Below are positions 43,733 through 51,291 of a DNA stretch of 57,165 bases, piece after piece. The notes below the pieces were generated by a model. The model did no database searches. It was not told the origin of the DNA and was given only the letters and a program-made list of their open reading frames with translations. This DNA is from an uncultured Prevotella sp. (lineage in GTDB: Bacteria > Bacteroidota > Bacteroidia > Bacteroidales > Bacteroidaceae). Location of the stretch: assembly GCA_947170725.1 (NCBI GenBank), contig CAMVUM010000020.1, forward strand, positions 1 to 57,165, read 5' to 3'. Every line of letters starts with the position of its first letter. Within the stretch, counting starts at the first letter, position 1. Made by a program: the position numbers and the translations under genes.

Positions 43733-45337
43733 TTATAGCGAGAGAATGATTTTATCCCATTCTTCCGCGCTCTTTTTCTCTCCGAAAGCACGCTGATAGA
43801 GCTTGCTTCTGACTGACGTGACGCCGGATGGTGAGAGACTGGCCAGCTTGGCGATGTCCTTCAGTTGTATGCCGGTTTTAAGGAGCAGGCAAATTCGATA
43901 GTCAGGCAAGCTCATCTTGCATAGGTCGCTCAGTTTTTCGTCAAATCCTGGATAACTGACGTTAACGGCAGCCTTGAGCATGTCCCATTCTTCATCGGTC
44001 ATTCGTTTGTTTTTGTCCGGTGAATTGAGCATGCGCCGTATGTGTCTGTATATGTCAGACTGTGTCATGTCGGGACTACTTGTCTCCTGCATGTCCGGTG
44101 ATTCGTGTTGCCGGGCTATCATCAGCCGATATTTCTCTATCTTATATTTCAGTATGCGTTTTCGTTGCCTGTTGTTGATGATGATGTATGATAGGGAAAT
44201 GATGATAATTAAACATGTTGATATAATGATAGCGAGGATACTCTCTCTTCTGCTATTCTCAGCCCTTATTCTCAGGTTTTCCTTTTCTATTCGTTCATAG
44301 TCATATAGTGCATTCATTTTTGCGATTGCTTCAGAAGCGTTCATTTCTTGTATGGAGTCAAGCAGTGTTTTGCTGTCCCGAAAATGTTGTATGGCCGTTA
44401 AGGTATTTTTATGTTCAGCATAATATTCAGAAAGTTTCAGGTGTGCCATTTGTTTAGCATATATAGTACCATTTTGGGTGAGATATTCATAGCACAATAT
44501 TGCAGAATCGAGCTTTCCCGTGTTAGTATAGAATTCGGTGGCAATTGACAACACTGCACTTCTATCAGATGGGGAATCATATTCTAAAGCGGTCTTCAGG
44601 TATTTGTATGCAATGTCATTTTCATTTCTTTTCAAATATAGCCACGCCAACTGGGCGCAGACAGTGGCTTCCATCTCTCTATTATGAATTTTTCGAGATA
44701 AGTATAAAGCCTGTTTGTCATAGTATAACGCGCTGTCATTAATATGTTTATCTTTATAAGCATCGGCAATATCGCGCAGATTAAAGATAATAGATACTGT
44801 ATCTTTTGCCCATTGGTTGTATTTTAGAGATTTGCGATGCATATTCATGGCATTGTCATAAAGACATTGATACGAAAATATATATCCCATTTGGCTATAT
44901 GCTTTGCTTTTGATTCTCGTATTCTCGTCTGTCTTCATCGTTGATACTGCTTTTTGAAAGCAAGCCAAGGATTGTGGATAGTTATTATGTTTCCTATATA
45001 TTCTTCCTGCATAATAGTAAGCCTCTGGAAGTATGTTCTTGTCTCCTCCGTTTTCATAGTATTCCACGATGGAAGTGATTGCTGTATCGCCTGTAATAGG
45101 CCTGTATGCTCTGTCTTCAGCCTTTATTTTCAGTAGGCGGTAGTACATCCGGACGTGTTCTTCCTCTTTTTCCATTTCAGGTGACAGGCGTTCAAGCATG
45201 GCGATGGCGCTGTCGGGGGCGTCTATGGTCATGCTGTCAGCCTCGATGAGTTGGTGTGGATAGCGGTAGCTCCGCGAACACGCCATAGTGAGTATGGCGG
45301 CAATGACGATTGTAGTGAGTCTGTTAGTTCTGATCAT
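43733..45337 (-). CDS. Membrane-anchored TPR transcriptional regulator with C-terminal HTH
   Basis: A 534-residue protein in three parts. Residues 1-20 are a lipoprotein-like signal (LTMACS, Cys20). Residues 40-330 are tetratricopeptide repeats (YYYAGRIYRKHNNYPQSLACF, AYSQMGYIFSYQCLYDNAM). A single transmembrane helix (SILAIIISTCLIIIISLSY, about residue 370) precedes a coiled segment and a LuxR-like helix-turn-helix (LPDYRICLLLKTGIQLKDI, then LASLSPSGVTSVRSKLY). The form would sense outside the membrane and bind DNA inside. Such TPR-HTH regulators are common in Bacteroidetes; targets are unknown. The middle of the gene looks more AT-rich than its neighbours. It is 57 bp after the BASS transporter gene. 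Confidence 0.85.
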   Translation of the reverse strand: MIRTNRLTTIVIAAILTMACSRSYRYPHQLIEADSMTIDAPDSAIAMLERLSPEMEKEEEHVRMYYRLLKIKAEDRAYRPITGDTAITSIVEYYENGGDKNILPEAYYYAGRIYRKHNNYPQSLACFQKAVSTMKTDENTRIKSKAYSQMGYIFSYQCLYDNAMNMHRKSLKYNQWAKDTVSIIFNLRDIADAYKDKHINDSALYYDKQALYLSRKIHNREMEATVCAQLAWLYLKRNENDIAYKYLKTALEYDSPSDRSAVLSIATEFYTNTGKLDSAILCYEYLTQNGTIYAKQMAHLKLSEYYAEHKNTLTAIQHFRDSKTLLDSIQEMNASEAIAKMNALYDYERIEKENLRIRAENSRRESILAIIISTCLIIIISLSYIIINNRQRKRILKYKIEKYRLMIARQHESPDMQETSSPDMTQSDIYRHIRRMLNSPDKNKRMTDEEWDMLKAAVNVSYPGFDEKLSDLCKMSLPDYRICLLLKTGIQLKDIAKLASLSPSGVTSVRSKLYQRAFGEKKSAEEWDKIILSL

Positions 45338-45394
45338 TGGTATGCTGGTTATGTATGATGATATTCCTTGGTGATGTACGATGGTTTTGTGAGT

Positions 45395-46354
45395 CTACCA
45401 TTTGACGTGGCCATACTTTTCCTTATACCACAGTTGCCATGAGTTGACAATGTTCTGCCATATCACGTATGCTCCTGGAGCTACGGCGGCCAGCGGATTG
45501 AGGAAGGTAACGGTCAGCCAGATGGCCACAACGGTGTTTTTCTGGCCCATGGCCTGACCGGCACTGATGTTTTCGGCATAGCGGCGTCCGACGGCCTTGC
45601 CTGTGGCGAAGAGCAGCAGGGTCACAACGAGAGGGAGCATGAGGAGCCAAAGAAGAGTTGTGTGGGAGACGGAAGAGAAGAGGATGTTGTGGATCGTCAC
45701 GCCTGTGACGATTGCCAGATTGACGCACCACATGTAGAATCCGAAGTTGCGTGTGCGGCAGATTCGGGCGTTGAGGCGCGGAGCGATGCGGCGGGTGAGC
45801 ATGGCGAGAATCAGCGGGGCCACGAGCACGACGGTGACGTTGCGCAGAACGGCGAGCGAAGTGGCGAGGAAAGGTATGTCGGCCTCCTTCTCAATGAGGG
45901 GAAAGAGCAGCGGGATGGTCACCGAGGTGACGAGATTGTCGATAATGGTGAATATCGTCAGCGAGGCGATGCTGCCGCCCAGCTTCTCCGTCACGACGGC
46001 GGCTGCGGCGGCCGTGGGACAGATTATGCAGATGAAGACGCCTTCGAGAATTAGTTTCAGGGTGGGTGATGACGTCATGGTGATGACCCATGCAAGAAGA
46101 CAGGCCGTGCCGACACGTATGAGCTGGAGCCACAGATGCCAGAGACGGGGGCGCATGTCGCGCAGCTCTATCTTGCAGAATGTGACGAAGAGGATCATGA
46201 ACATGCCGTAGGGGAGGAAATCGACGAGCAACGGGCCTACAATGTCGCCCACGGGAATGAGCGGGGTGGCATGGGAAAAAAGCAGATAGATGAGCGTGCC
46301 GGCAAATATAGCTACGGGCAGTGACCATCTCTTGATGAACGTAACGATATTCAT
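45395..46354 (-). CDS. Bile acid:sodium symporter (BASS) family transporter
   Basis: A 319-residue membrane protein with about nine to ten helices. GVFICIICPTAAAAAVVTEKLGG and the mirrored SAGQAMGQKNTVVAIWLTVT are the two crossing-helix sodium-site regions typical of BASS/SBF-like carriers. BASS members carry bile acids, pantoate, pyruvate or other organic anions; the substrate here is not resolved. The promoter box at 46363-46370 leaves an extremely short leader. It may form an operon with the downstream regulator gene. Confidence 0.85.
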   Translation of the reverse strand: MNIVTFIKRWSLPVAIFAGTLIYLLFSHATPLIPVGDIVGPLLVDFLPYGMFMILFVTFCKIELRDMRPRLWHLWLQLIRVGTACLLAWVITMTSSPTLKLILEGVFICIICPTAAAAAVVTEKLGGSIASLTIFTIIDNLVTSVTIPLLFPLIEKEADIPFLATSLAVLRNVTVVLVAPLILAMLTRRIAPRLNARICRTRNFGFYMWCVNLAIVTGVTIHNILFSSVSHTTLLWLLMLPLVVTLLLFATGKAVGRRYAENISAGQAMGQKNTVVAIWLTVTFLNPLAAVAPGAYVIWQNIVNSWQLWYKEKYGHVKW

Positions 46355-46362
46355 AACGGGTG

Positions 46363-46370
46363 CAAAGGTA
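46363..46370 (-). promoter_or_regulatory. Promoter -7 box of the BASS transporter gene
   Basis: The minus strand reads TACCTTTG and ends 8 bp before the ATG, so the transcript could be nearly leaderless. Confidence 0.65.
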
Positions 46371-46423
46371 GCTAATAATTGTGAATTTTGGCCGTGGAGG
46401 CGGGAAAATGTGGCTAAAAGAGG

Positions 46424-46483
46424 TTAAAAACGACGGCCTGCCGCAATGTCTCCAAAGACATTGCGGCAGGCCGTCGTTTTTAA
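46424..46483. terminator. 28 bp perfect-stem terminator after dnaA
   Basis: Arms 46424-46451 and 46456-46483 (TTAAAAACGACGGCCTGCCG and complement) are exact, with a CCAA loop. The minus-strand product ends in a T tract, 24 bp after the dnaA stop. Confidence 0.9.
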
Positions 46484-46507
46484 TATGATTGGCGTTGGAT
46501 GACGTCT

Positions 46508-47917
46508 CTATAGCTTCAGTTTGAATGAATTCTCGATGCTGGTGAGCTCTTCCGTGAATGCTTTGTCCACCTTCAGGCGCTTCTCTACGGCCGAACAGCT
46601 GTGGATAACGGTCGAATGGTCGCGGCCTCCGATGAGTTGGCCGATGCGCGAGGCGGGCATCTTGGTGTACTTCTGGGCGAAATACATCGAGACCTGACGC
46701 ACGATGACGTAGTCGCGCTTTCGGCTGCGGCTGAACACGTTCTGCTGCGTGACGTTGTAGTGGCCGCAGACTTTCTCCAGAATGTCGTCAACCGTGAGCG
46801 GATGATTGTCTATCTTGACGGCGCGCTTGATGACCCGTTCGGCCAGCCGCATGTCGATGTTGCAGTTGTAGACCACGGAGTAGGCCATCAGAGAGTTTAT
46901 CACTCCCTCCAGATCGCGGACGCTGCCATTGGCCGTTTGGGCTATATATCCGATTACTTCATTGGGAATCTTCAATCCGTCGCGGCGGCACTTGCAGCTC
47001 AGTATATCGACGCAGAGCTGCATGTTGGGTTTCTCCAGCTCTGCCGTCAGACCGCATTTGAAGCGCGTCAGAAGGCGGTCTTTCATGCCCTGAAGCTCTA
47101 CCGGCGGACGGTCGCTGGCCAGAATTATCTGCTTTCCGTTGCGGAAAAGATGGTCGAAGATATGGAAGAACGTGTCCAGGGTTTTTGCCGCGGTAGCCCA
47201 TTCCTGTATGTCGTCGACGATGAGGATGTCAATAGTCTGGTAGAAATTGATGAAATCGTTGGTCCGGTTCTGCCTTACGGCGTCGGTGTACTGCACCTGA
47301 AAGAGGCGTGCACTGACGTAAAGAATACGCTTCTGAGGGTAAATCTCCTTGCAACGGACACCGATGGCGTTGACAAGATGGGTCTTTCCGCATCCGGAAG
47401 GACCGTAGATGTAGAACGGATTGAACGCCGAACGGCCCGGATGCTCGGCAATGGACATGCCGACCGTGCGCGGCAGCTTGTTGCTGTAGCCTTCAATGAA
47501 GTTGTTGAAAGTGTGTCGGAGATTGAGTTGTGGGTTCAACTCGTTTGGACCGGCAGCCCTTTTGGCCTGTTGGGGGCGTCCTGCCTGACGGGCGGGAGCG
47601 GGCTGCGGCGTTATAATGACAGGTTCGTCACCCTCCACGTCCTGTGCTATTCCGTTGGTCTTGTCCGTCACAATGCGGTATCTCAGCTTTACGTTAGTTC
47701 CGAAACTTCGCGTGAGGACGTTGCTCAACAGGCTTACGTAGTATTGTTCCAGATATTCGTAGATATACGGACTGGGCACCTGAACCAACAGAGTCTTATT
47801 CTCTTCCGAATAGGACTCGAAGGCAATTGGGGCAAACCAAGTGTTGAATTGCTGTTCCGTTATGCTCTCTTTTATGAGGCTGAGGCATTTTTCCCACAGC
47901 ACCATATATTTGTTCAT
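46508..47917 (-). CDS. dnaA: Chromosomal replication initiator DnaA
   Basis: The 469-residue AAA+ protein opens the replication origin. Domain I (LWEKCLSLIKESITEQQFNTWF) is followed by a Pro/Gln-rich linker, the Walker A motif GPSGCGKTHLVNAI (about residue 170), Walker B LIVDDIQEW and the domain IV DNA-binding signature GGRDHSTVIHSCSAVEKRL. Regulation by a promoter about 50-60 bp upstream is likely. I found no cluster of DnaA boxes next to the gene, so the origin is probably elsewhere. It is a single-gene unit ended by the hairpin at 46424. Confidence 0.97.
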   Translation of the reverse strand: MNKYMVLWEKCLSLIKESITEQQFNTWFAPIAFESYSEENKTLLVQVPSPYIYEYLEQYYVSLLSNVLTRSFGTNVKLRYRIVTDKTNGIAQDVEGDEPVIITPQPAPARQAGRPQQAKRAAGPNELNPQLNLRHTFNNFIEGYSNKLPRTVGMSIAEHPGRSAFNPFYIYGPSGCGKTHLVNAIGVRCKEIYPQKRILYVSARLFQVQYTDAVRQNRTNDFINFYQTIDILIVDDIQEWATAAKTLDTFFHIFDHLFRNGKQIILASDRPPVELQGMKDRLLTRFKCGLTAELEKPNMQLCVDILSCKCRRDGLKIPNEVIGYIAQTANGSVRDLEGVINSLMAYSVVYNCNIDMRLAERVIKRAVKIDNHPLTVDDILEKVCGHYNVTQQNVFSRSRKRDYVIVRQVSMYFAQKYTKMPASRIGQLIGGRDHSTVIHSCSAVEKRLKVDKAFTEELTSIENSFKLKL

Positions 47918-48271
47918 CTGGCGTTACTTCTGTATTTAAATAATGTGATGTAGATTGTTGCAGATGCAAATTTCGGCTTTTTTTCCGTAATTAGCAAATT
48001 GCAGCTTTTTTAGAACGCTTTCGCTATATTGTCGTAACACCCTAATTTAAGGCATTTTAAGTGTATTTTCTACCATCTGAATGCTTTATTGTGTTTTGTT
48101 GAATGTAATCTTGTGAATGTCAGTGGATTAAATAAACTATGCCGGGAGGTCCACTTTGGAGACCTCCCGACACGCAATTTGCTGAAAGCGGTATGTAATA
48201 GAGGGTTTTGCGGCTTTCCGGCAATATGGCCGCATAGCATCTTTATTTAGACTAAATAAAAATATTGCAGC
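47918..48271. other. 354 bp gap upstream of dnaA with one hairpin
   Basis: A minus-strand GAAATTTG at 47967-47974 is a possible -7 box for dnaA (one mismatch). CGGGAGGTC (48143-48151) and GACCTCCCG (48161-48169) form a perfect 9 bp stem that may terminate the mlaD-like transcript, though no T tract follows. I see no gene and no DnaA-box cluster in the AT-rich remainder. Confidence 0.6.
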
Positions 48272-49174
48272 CTATTTGTCCTTCTTCCCGAATATGGAGA
48301 AGTGGACATAGCGTTTCGGATTCTGCTTCAAGTCAATCATTAGTGAATCGGCATCACGCATTGTCGCGCTGAGATTGTAGTACAGCTGCGGGTCACGCAT
48401 GAGCAGTCCCAGCGTTCCTTCCTTGCTGTTGAGCGCAGCCGTCATCTGCTCTACGTTGTTGAGAGTGTTGTTCACCTTTGTCATAGTGGCTGCAATGTCA
48501 ACGTCGCTGATGTTTTTGGTTATCCGGTCGGTGTTGGTCAGCACCCTGTCAGCCTTGTCAAGCATGCCTGGCACACGGTTGTTGAGGCTTGCCGTGAGCG
48601 CATTGAGTTGTTTTGTTGTCACGGCCAGATTTCCTGTTATTGCGTCCACGTTGTGGAGTGAATTAGCCAGTGCGGGGTCGGCGAGCAGAGCGTTTAGGCT
48701 TGTGAGGATGGAGTCCATTTTCGGCAGCATCTTTTCTACGGCCGGTATCATGTCTGCTGCCTTTGAGAGCATGCCTATTTCTTTGTTTCCACGTATAGTG
48801 TCGCCAGGGGAAACACGTTCCAGAGGGTTGGAGGCCAGAAGCAGGTTTACCTTTATGTTGCCCAACATGTCGCTCTCTATTTCTGCCGTCGAGCCTTTCG
48901 GCAGGCGCATGTTCTTGTCGAGTCCGACTGCGGCAATGATGTCTCCGTCAGTGCCGTAGTTGTAGATGATGTCTTTCACCACTCCTACCTTGTAGCCGTC
49001 GGCATAGACCGGGCTTGAGGCTGAAAGGCCGCTGATGTCGTCGAAGGCCACATAATAGGTGTCTTCCGTTGAGAATATGTTCAGCCCTTTGAGGAACTGA
49101 AGTCCGAAGAACAACACCACAACGCCTAATATAGCCACGCAGGCTATCTGTACTTCCTTAGTAAAGAATTTCAT
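48272..49174 (-). CDS. MCE/MlaD-family lipid-transport protein
   Basis: A 300-residue protein with one N-terminal membrane helix (VQIACVAILGVVVLFFGLQFL), an MCE domain (DDISGLSASSPVYADGYKVG, IESDMLGNIKVNLLLAS) and a long helical C-terminus with heptad features. MCE proteins form rings that carry phospholipids between the membranes. The partner permease and ATPase genes are not here. Its start overlaps the amidase stop by 4 bp, so the two are coupled. Confidence 0.92.
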   Translation of the reverse strand: MKFFTKEVQIACVAILGVVVLFFGLQFLKGLNIFSTEDTYYVAFDDISGLSASSPVYADGYKVGVVKDIIYNYGTDGDIIAAVGLDKNMRLPKGSTAEIESDMLGNIKVNLLLASNPLERVSPGDTIRGNKEIGMLSKAADMIPAVEKMLPKMDSILTSLNALLADPALANSLHNVDAITGNLAVTTKQLNALTASLNNRVPGMLDKADRVLTNTDRITKNISDVDIAATMTKVNNTLNNVEQMTAALNSKEGTLGLLMRDPQLYYNLSATMRDADSLMIDLKQNPKRYVHFSIFGKKDK

Positions 49175-50838
49175 AACGTCTGTCTTTTGGTTCTGTTAGT
49201 TTTAAATTCGCGTATAGCCTCGGCTACATTTGTTTTCTGTCCGTCCTTGAAGGCGATTATGAATGCCTCGGGAAAACTTTCGAGGAGGCTTTTCCGCAGT
49301 CTGAATATCTCGTTATAGTCGGTTGACGAGCCGACGGTATATTTATATAGTCCGTTCTCCTGGTAGCAACCGACATCCGTCATGCCTTTCAGCTGACGGT
49401 CACCAGTGGGCAGGTTGCTGCTGCTGGCGAGTATCTGGATCTTGAAAACAGGGGCGGAGTTTCTGCTTTCGCTGACAGCTGCGACCGTTTCTGCCGGCTG
49501 AGCTGTAGGTTCGGGGGAGGCGGTGGTGAAAACAGCGGGGGATTCTGCCGAGCGCGTAGTGCTGCTTTCTGCGGGCGTCGGCCTCACCGGAGCGGCTGTT
49601 TCTGCCGTTCTTGATGCTTTTATTTCAGGCGTCACGGGCCTTTCCGGAACAGCTGAAACCTTGTTTTCCGAAACCGGTGCGGCTTTTTTCTCGGCCACTG
49701 CAACAGCCTCCGGAGTCGCCATGGCGTCATTGTCTGCTTTTTCCGGTGCGTCAGGTTTGGCGACAACATTCTCTTTCGGCTTCTCGGTTGACACTCCGTT
49801 TCGGGCGTCGGTCAGCTCCATGATGATGCTCTTGCTGTTTCTTTTGTCGCGTTTGCTCTCCGTCTTCTGCACCTGCTCTGCCGGAGTCCGGGTTTTGACT
49901 GCCGTAGTTGGTGTGGCGCTGGCCGTTGTCGGTGTGGCGCTGGCTGTTGTCGGTGTGGCGCTGGCCGTTGCCGGTGTGGCGCTGGCCGTTGTCGGTGTGA
50001 CGCTGGTTGTCCGGCGGCTTCTCTCCGGCTTGGCGGCCGGAGCAGGAGAAGTCTTTATCTGAACGGCTGAACTCTTGTCATACTTCTTCTTGTAGTCCAG
50101 AAAAGCCTGGTATATTCCTTTTCCGAGGGCGTCAATACCGCTTTTCGTATTGAGATAGCGTTCCTCGTCCGGAGTCGTTATGAATCCCAACTCAATCAGG
50201 CAGCTGGGCATTGACGTTTCGCGAAGCACAAGGAAACCGGCCTGCTTGACGCCTTTATTGGGGCGTCCGGCAGCAGCACAGGTGCGTTGCTGCACGGCTT
50301 TGGCCAGAATGACGCTCTGTTCCATGTTCCTGTCCTGCATGAATTCGAACATGATATAGCTCTCGGAAGAGCGCGGGTCGAAGCCTTCGTAGCGCTGTTT
50401 GTAGTCTTTTTCTATCAGGATTACCGAGTTTTCTCGTTTGGCCACGTCGAAATTGTCGGCCGCCCGGTTCATACCGAGCGTATAGGTCTCCAGTCCGCGG
50501 GCAATCCGTCCTTTGGGCAGAGCGTTGGTGTGGATGGAGATGAAGAGGTCGGCTTTGTTTTTGTTGGCTATGTTTGCTCTTTCGTGCAGTGGAATGAAGA
50601 CATCCGTCTTGCGTGTGTATATAACTCTGACATCAGGACAGTTGTTTTCCACATACCGTCCGAAGGCCAGTGCTACGTTGAGATTGATGTTTTTCTCTTT
50701 GGAAATCTTGCCTATGGCGCCGGCGTCGTTGCCTCCGTGCCCGGCATCGATGACGAGCGTAAACTTATCTTTTGCGGCGTTTGCTACGGCCGCAAAGGAT
50801 ATGGAGAGCCATAGGAGAAACAAAAACTTTCTGCACAT
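49171..50838 (-). CDS. N-acetylmuramoyl-L-alanine amidase with C-terminal SPOR-like domain
   Basis: A 555-residue exported zinc amidase (Amidase_3 type) that cuts peptide stems from glycan strands, for example at division. A signal peptide (ends ANA) is followed by the catalytic domain: VIDAGHGGNDAG (His34), Glu48, SIHTNALP (His103) and SCLIELGFITT with the catalytic Glu. A Thr/Ala/Pro-rich linker at about residues 270-460 contains seven-residue tandem repeats (TPTTASA). The C-terminus resembles a SPOR-like module (FKIQILASSSNLPTGD). The ATG at 50838 is used; an upstream TTG lies inside the promoter box. Confidence 0.92.
   Translation of the reverse strand: MCRKFLFLLWLSISFAAVANAAKDKFTLVIDAGHGGNDAGAIGKISKEKNINLNVALAFGRYVENNCPDVRVIYTRKTDVFIPLHERANIANKNKADLFISIHTNALPKGRIARGLETYTLGMNRAADNFDVAKRENSVILIEKDYKQRYEGFDPRSSESYIMFEFMQDRNMEQSVILAKAVQQRTCAAAGRPNKGVKQAGFLVLRETSMPSCLIELGFITTPDEERYLNTKSGIDALGKGIYQAFLDYKKKYDKSSAVQIKTSPAPAAKPERSRRTTSVTPTTASATPATASATPTTASATPTTASATPTTAVKTRTPAEQVQKTESKRDKRNSKSIIMELTDARNGVSTEKPKENVVAKPDAPEKADNDAMATPEAVAVAEKKAAPVSENKVSAVPERPVTPEIKASRTAETAAPVRPTPAESSTTRSAESPAVFTTASPEPTAQPAETVAAVSESRNSAPVFKIQILASSSNLPTGDRQLKGMTDVGCYQENGLYKYTVGSSTDYNEIFRLRKSLLESFPEAFIIAFKDGQKTNVAEAIREFKTNRTKRQTL
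49908..50010. repeat. 21 bp coding minisatellite in the amidase linker
   Basis: About five near-identical copies of GTTGTCGGTGTGGCGCTGGC (21 bp period) encode TPTTASA-type heptads on the minus strand. The copies differ only at single positions, suggesting recent slippage. Confidence 0.85.
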
Positions 50839-50856
50839 GATGCTATTTAAATTACG

Positions 50857-50864
50857 CAAAAGTA
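50857..50864 (-). promoter_or_regulatory. Promoter -7 box of the amidase-mlaD operon
   Basis: The minus strand reads TACTTTTG, 18 bp before the ATG at 50838, and so excludes the longer TTG start. Confidence 0.7.
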
Positions 50865-50883
50865 GTTATTTTCCCACTAAAAC

Positions 50884-51276
50884 TCAAATATCTCCGGCAG
50901 TTTTATCATTTATTAAATGTATCTCCACACCTGCGCCACGACACTCTGCGCCCATCGGCGGATTCACTTTTGTTATGCTCAGGTCAATGGAGGTGATGTC
51001 GGGAAAGGCTTTCAGGAGTGCTTTGGCAATGCGTCCGGCCACATGTTCCAGCAGTTTCGACGGTATTTCCATTTCCCGGTTGACGATTGCGAGCATGTCG
51101 GCATAGCTCAGCGTGTCGGCGACATCGTCTGTCATGGCGGCGCGGCTGATGTCGTAGCCGGCCCGCAGACTGACAATGAAGTCCGCCCCCACGGCCGTTT
51201 CCTGTGGCATGACGCCGTGACGGGCATGGATGCGGGCTTCATTGATATATATGTAAGAACGACGGATATTCATCAT
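50884..51276 (-). CDS. folB: Dihydroneopterin aldolase
   Basis: FolB splits dihydroneopterin to 6-hydroxymethyl-dihydropterin in folate synthesis. The 130-residue protein shows RRSYIYINEARIHARHGVMPQE, DTLSYADMLAIVNREME and SIDLSITKVNPPMG, the standard FolB blocks including the active-site Glu and Tyr/Lys regions. Two adjacent in-frame ATGs exist (51276 and 51273). It follows nrdJ by 15 bp and is probably co-transcribed with it. A short extension (HLINDKTAGDI) closes the protein. Confidence 0.93.
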   Translation of the reverse strand: MMNIRRSYIYINEARIHARHGVMPQETAVGADFIVSLRAGYDISRAAMTDDVADTLSYADMLAIVNREMEIPSKLLEHVAGRIAKALLKAFPDITSIDLSITKVNPPMGAECRGAGVEIHLINDKTAGDI

Positions 51277-51291
51277 TCGGTCTGTCTTATG

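Noticed and set aside
46601..47953. 450-codon plus-strand frame inside dnaA
   Set aside because: It is antisense to the full DnaA domain set; no start signal is visible.
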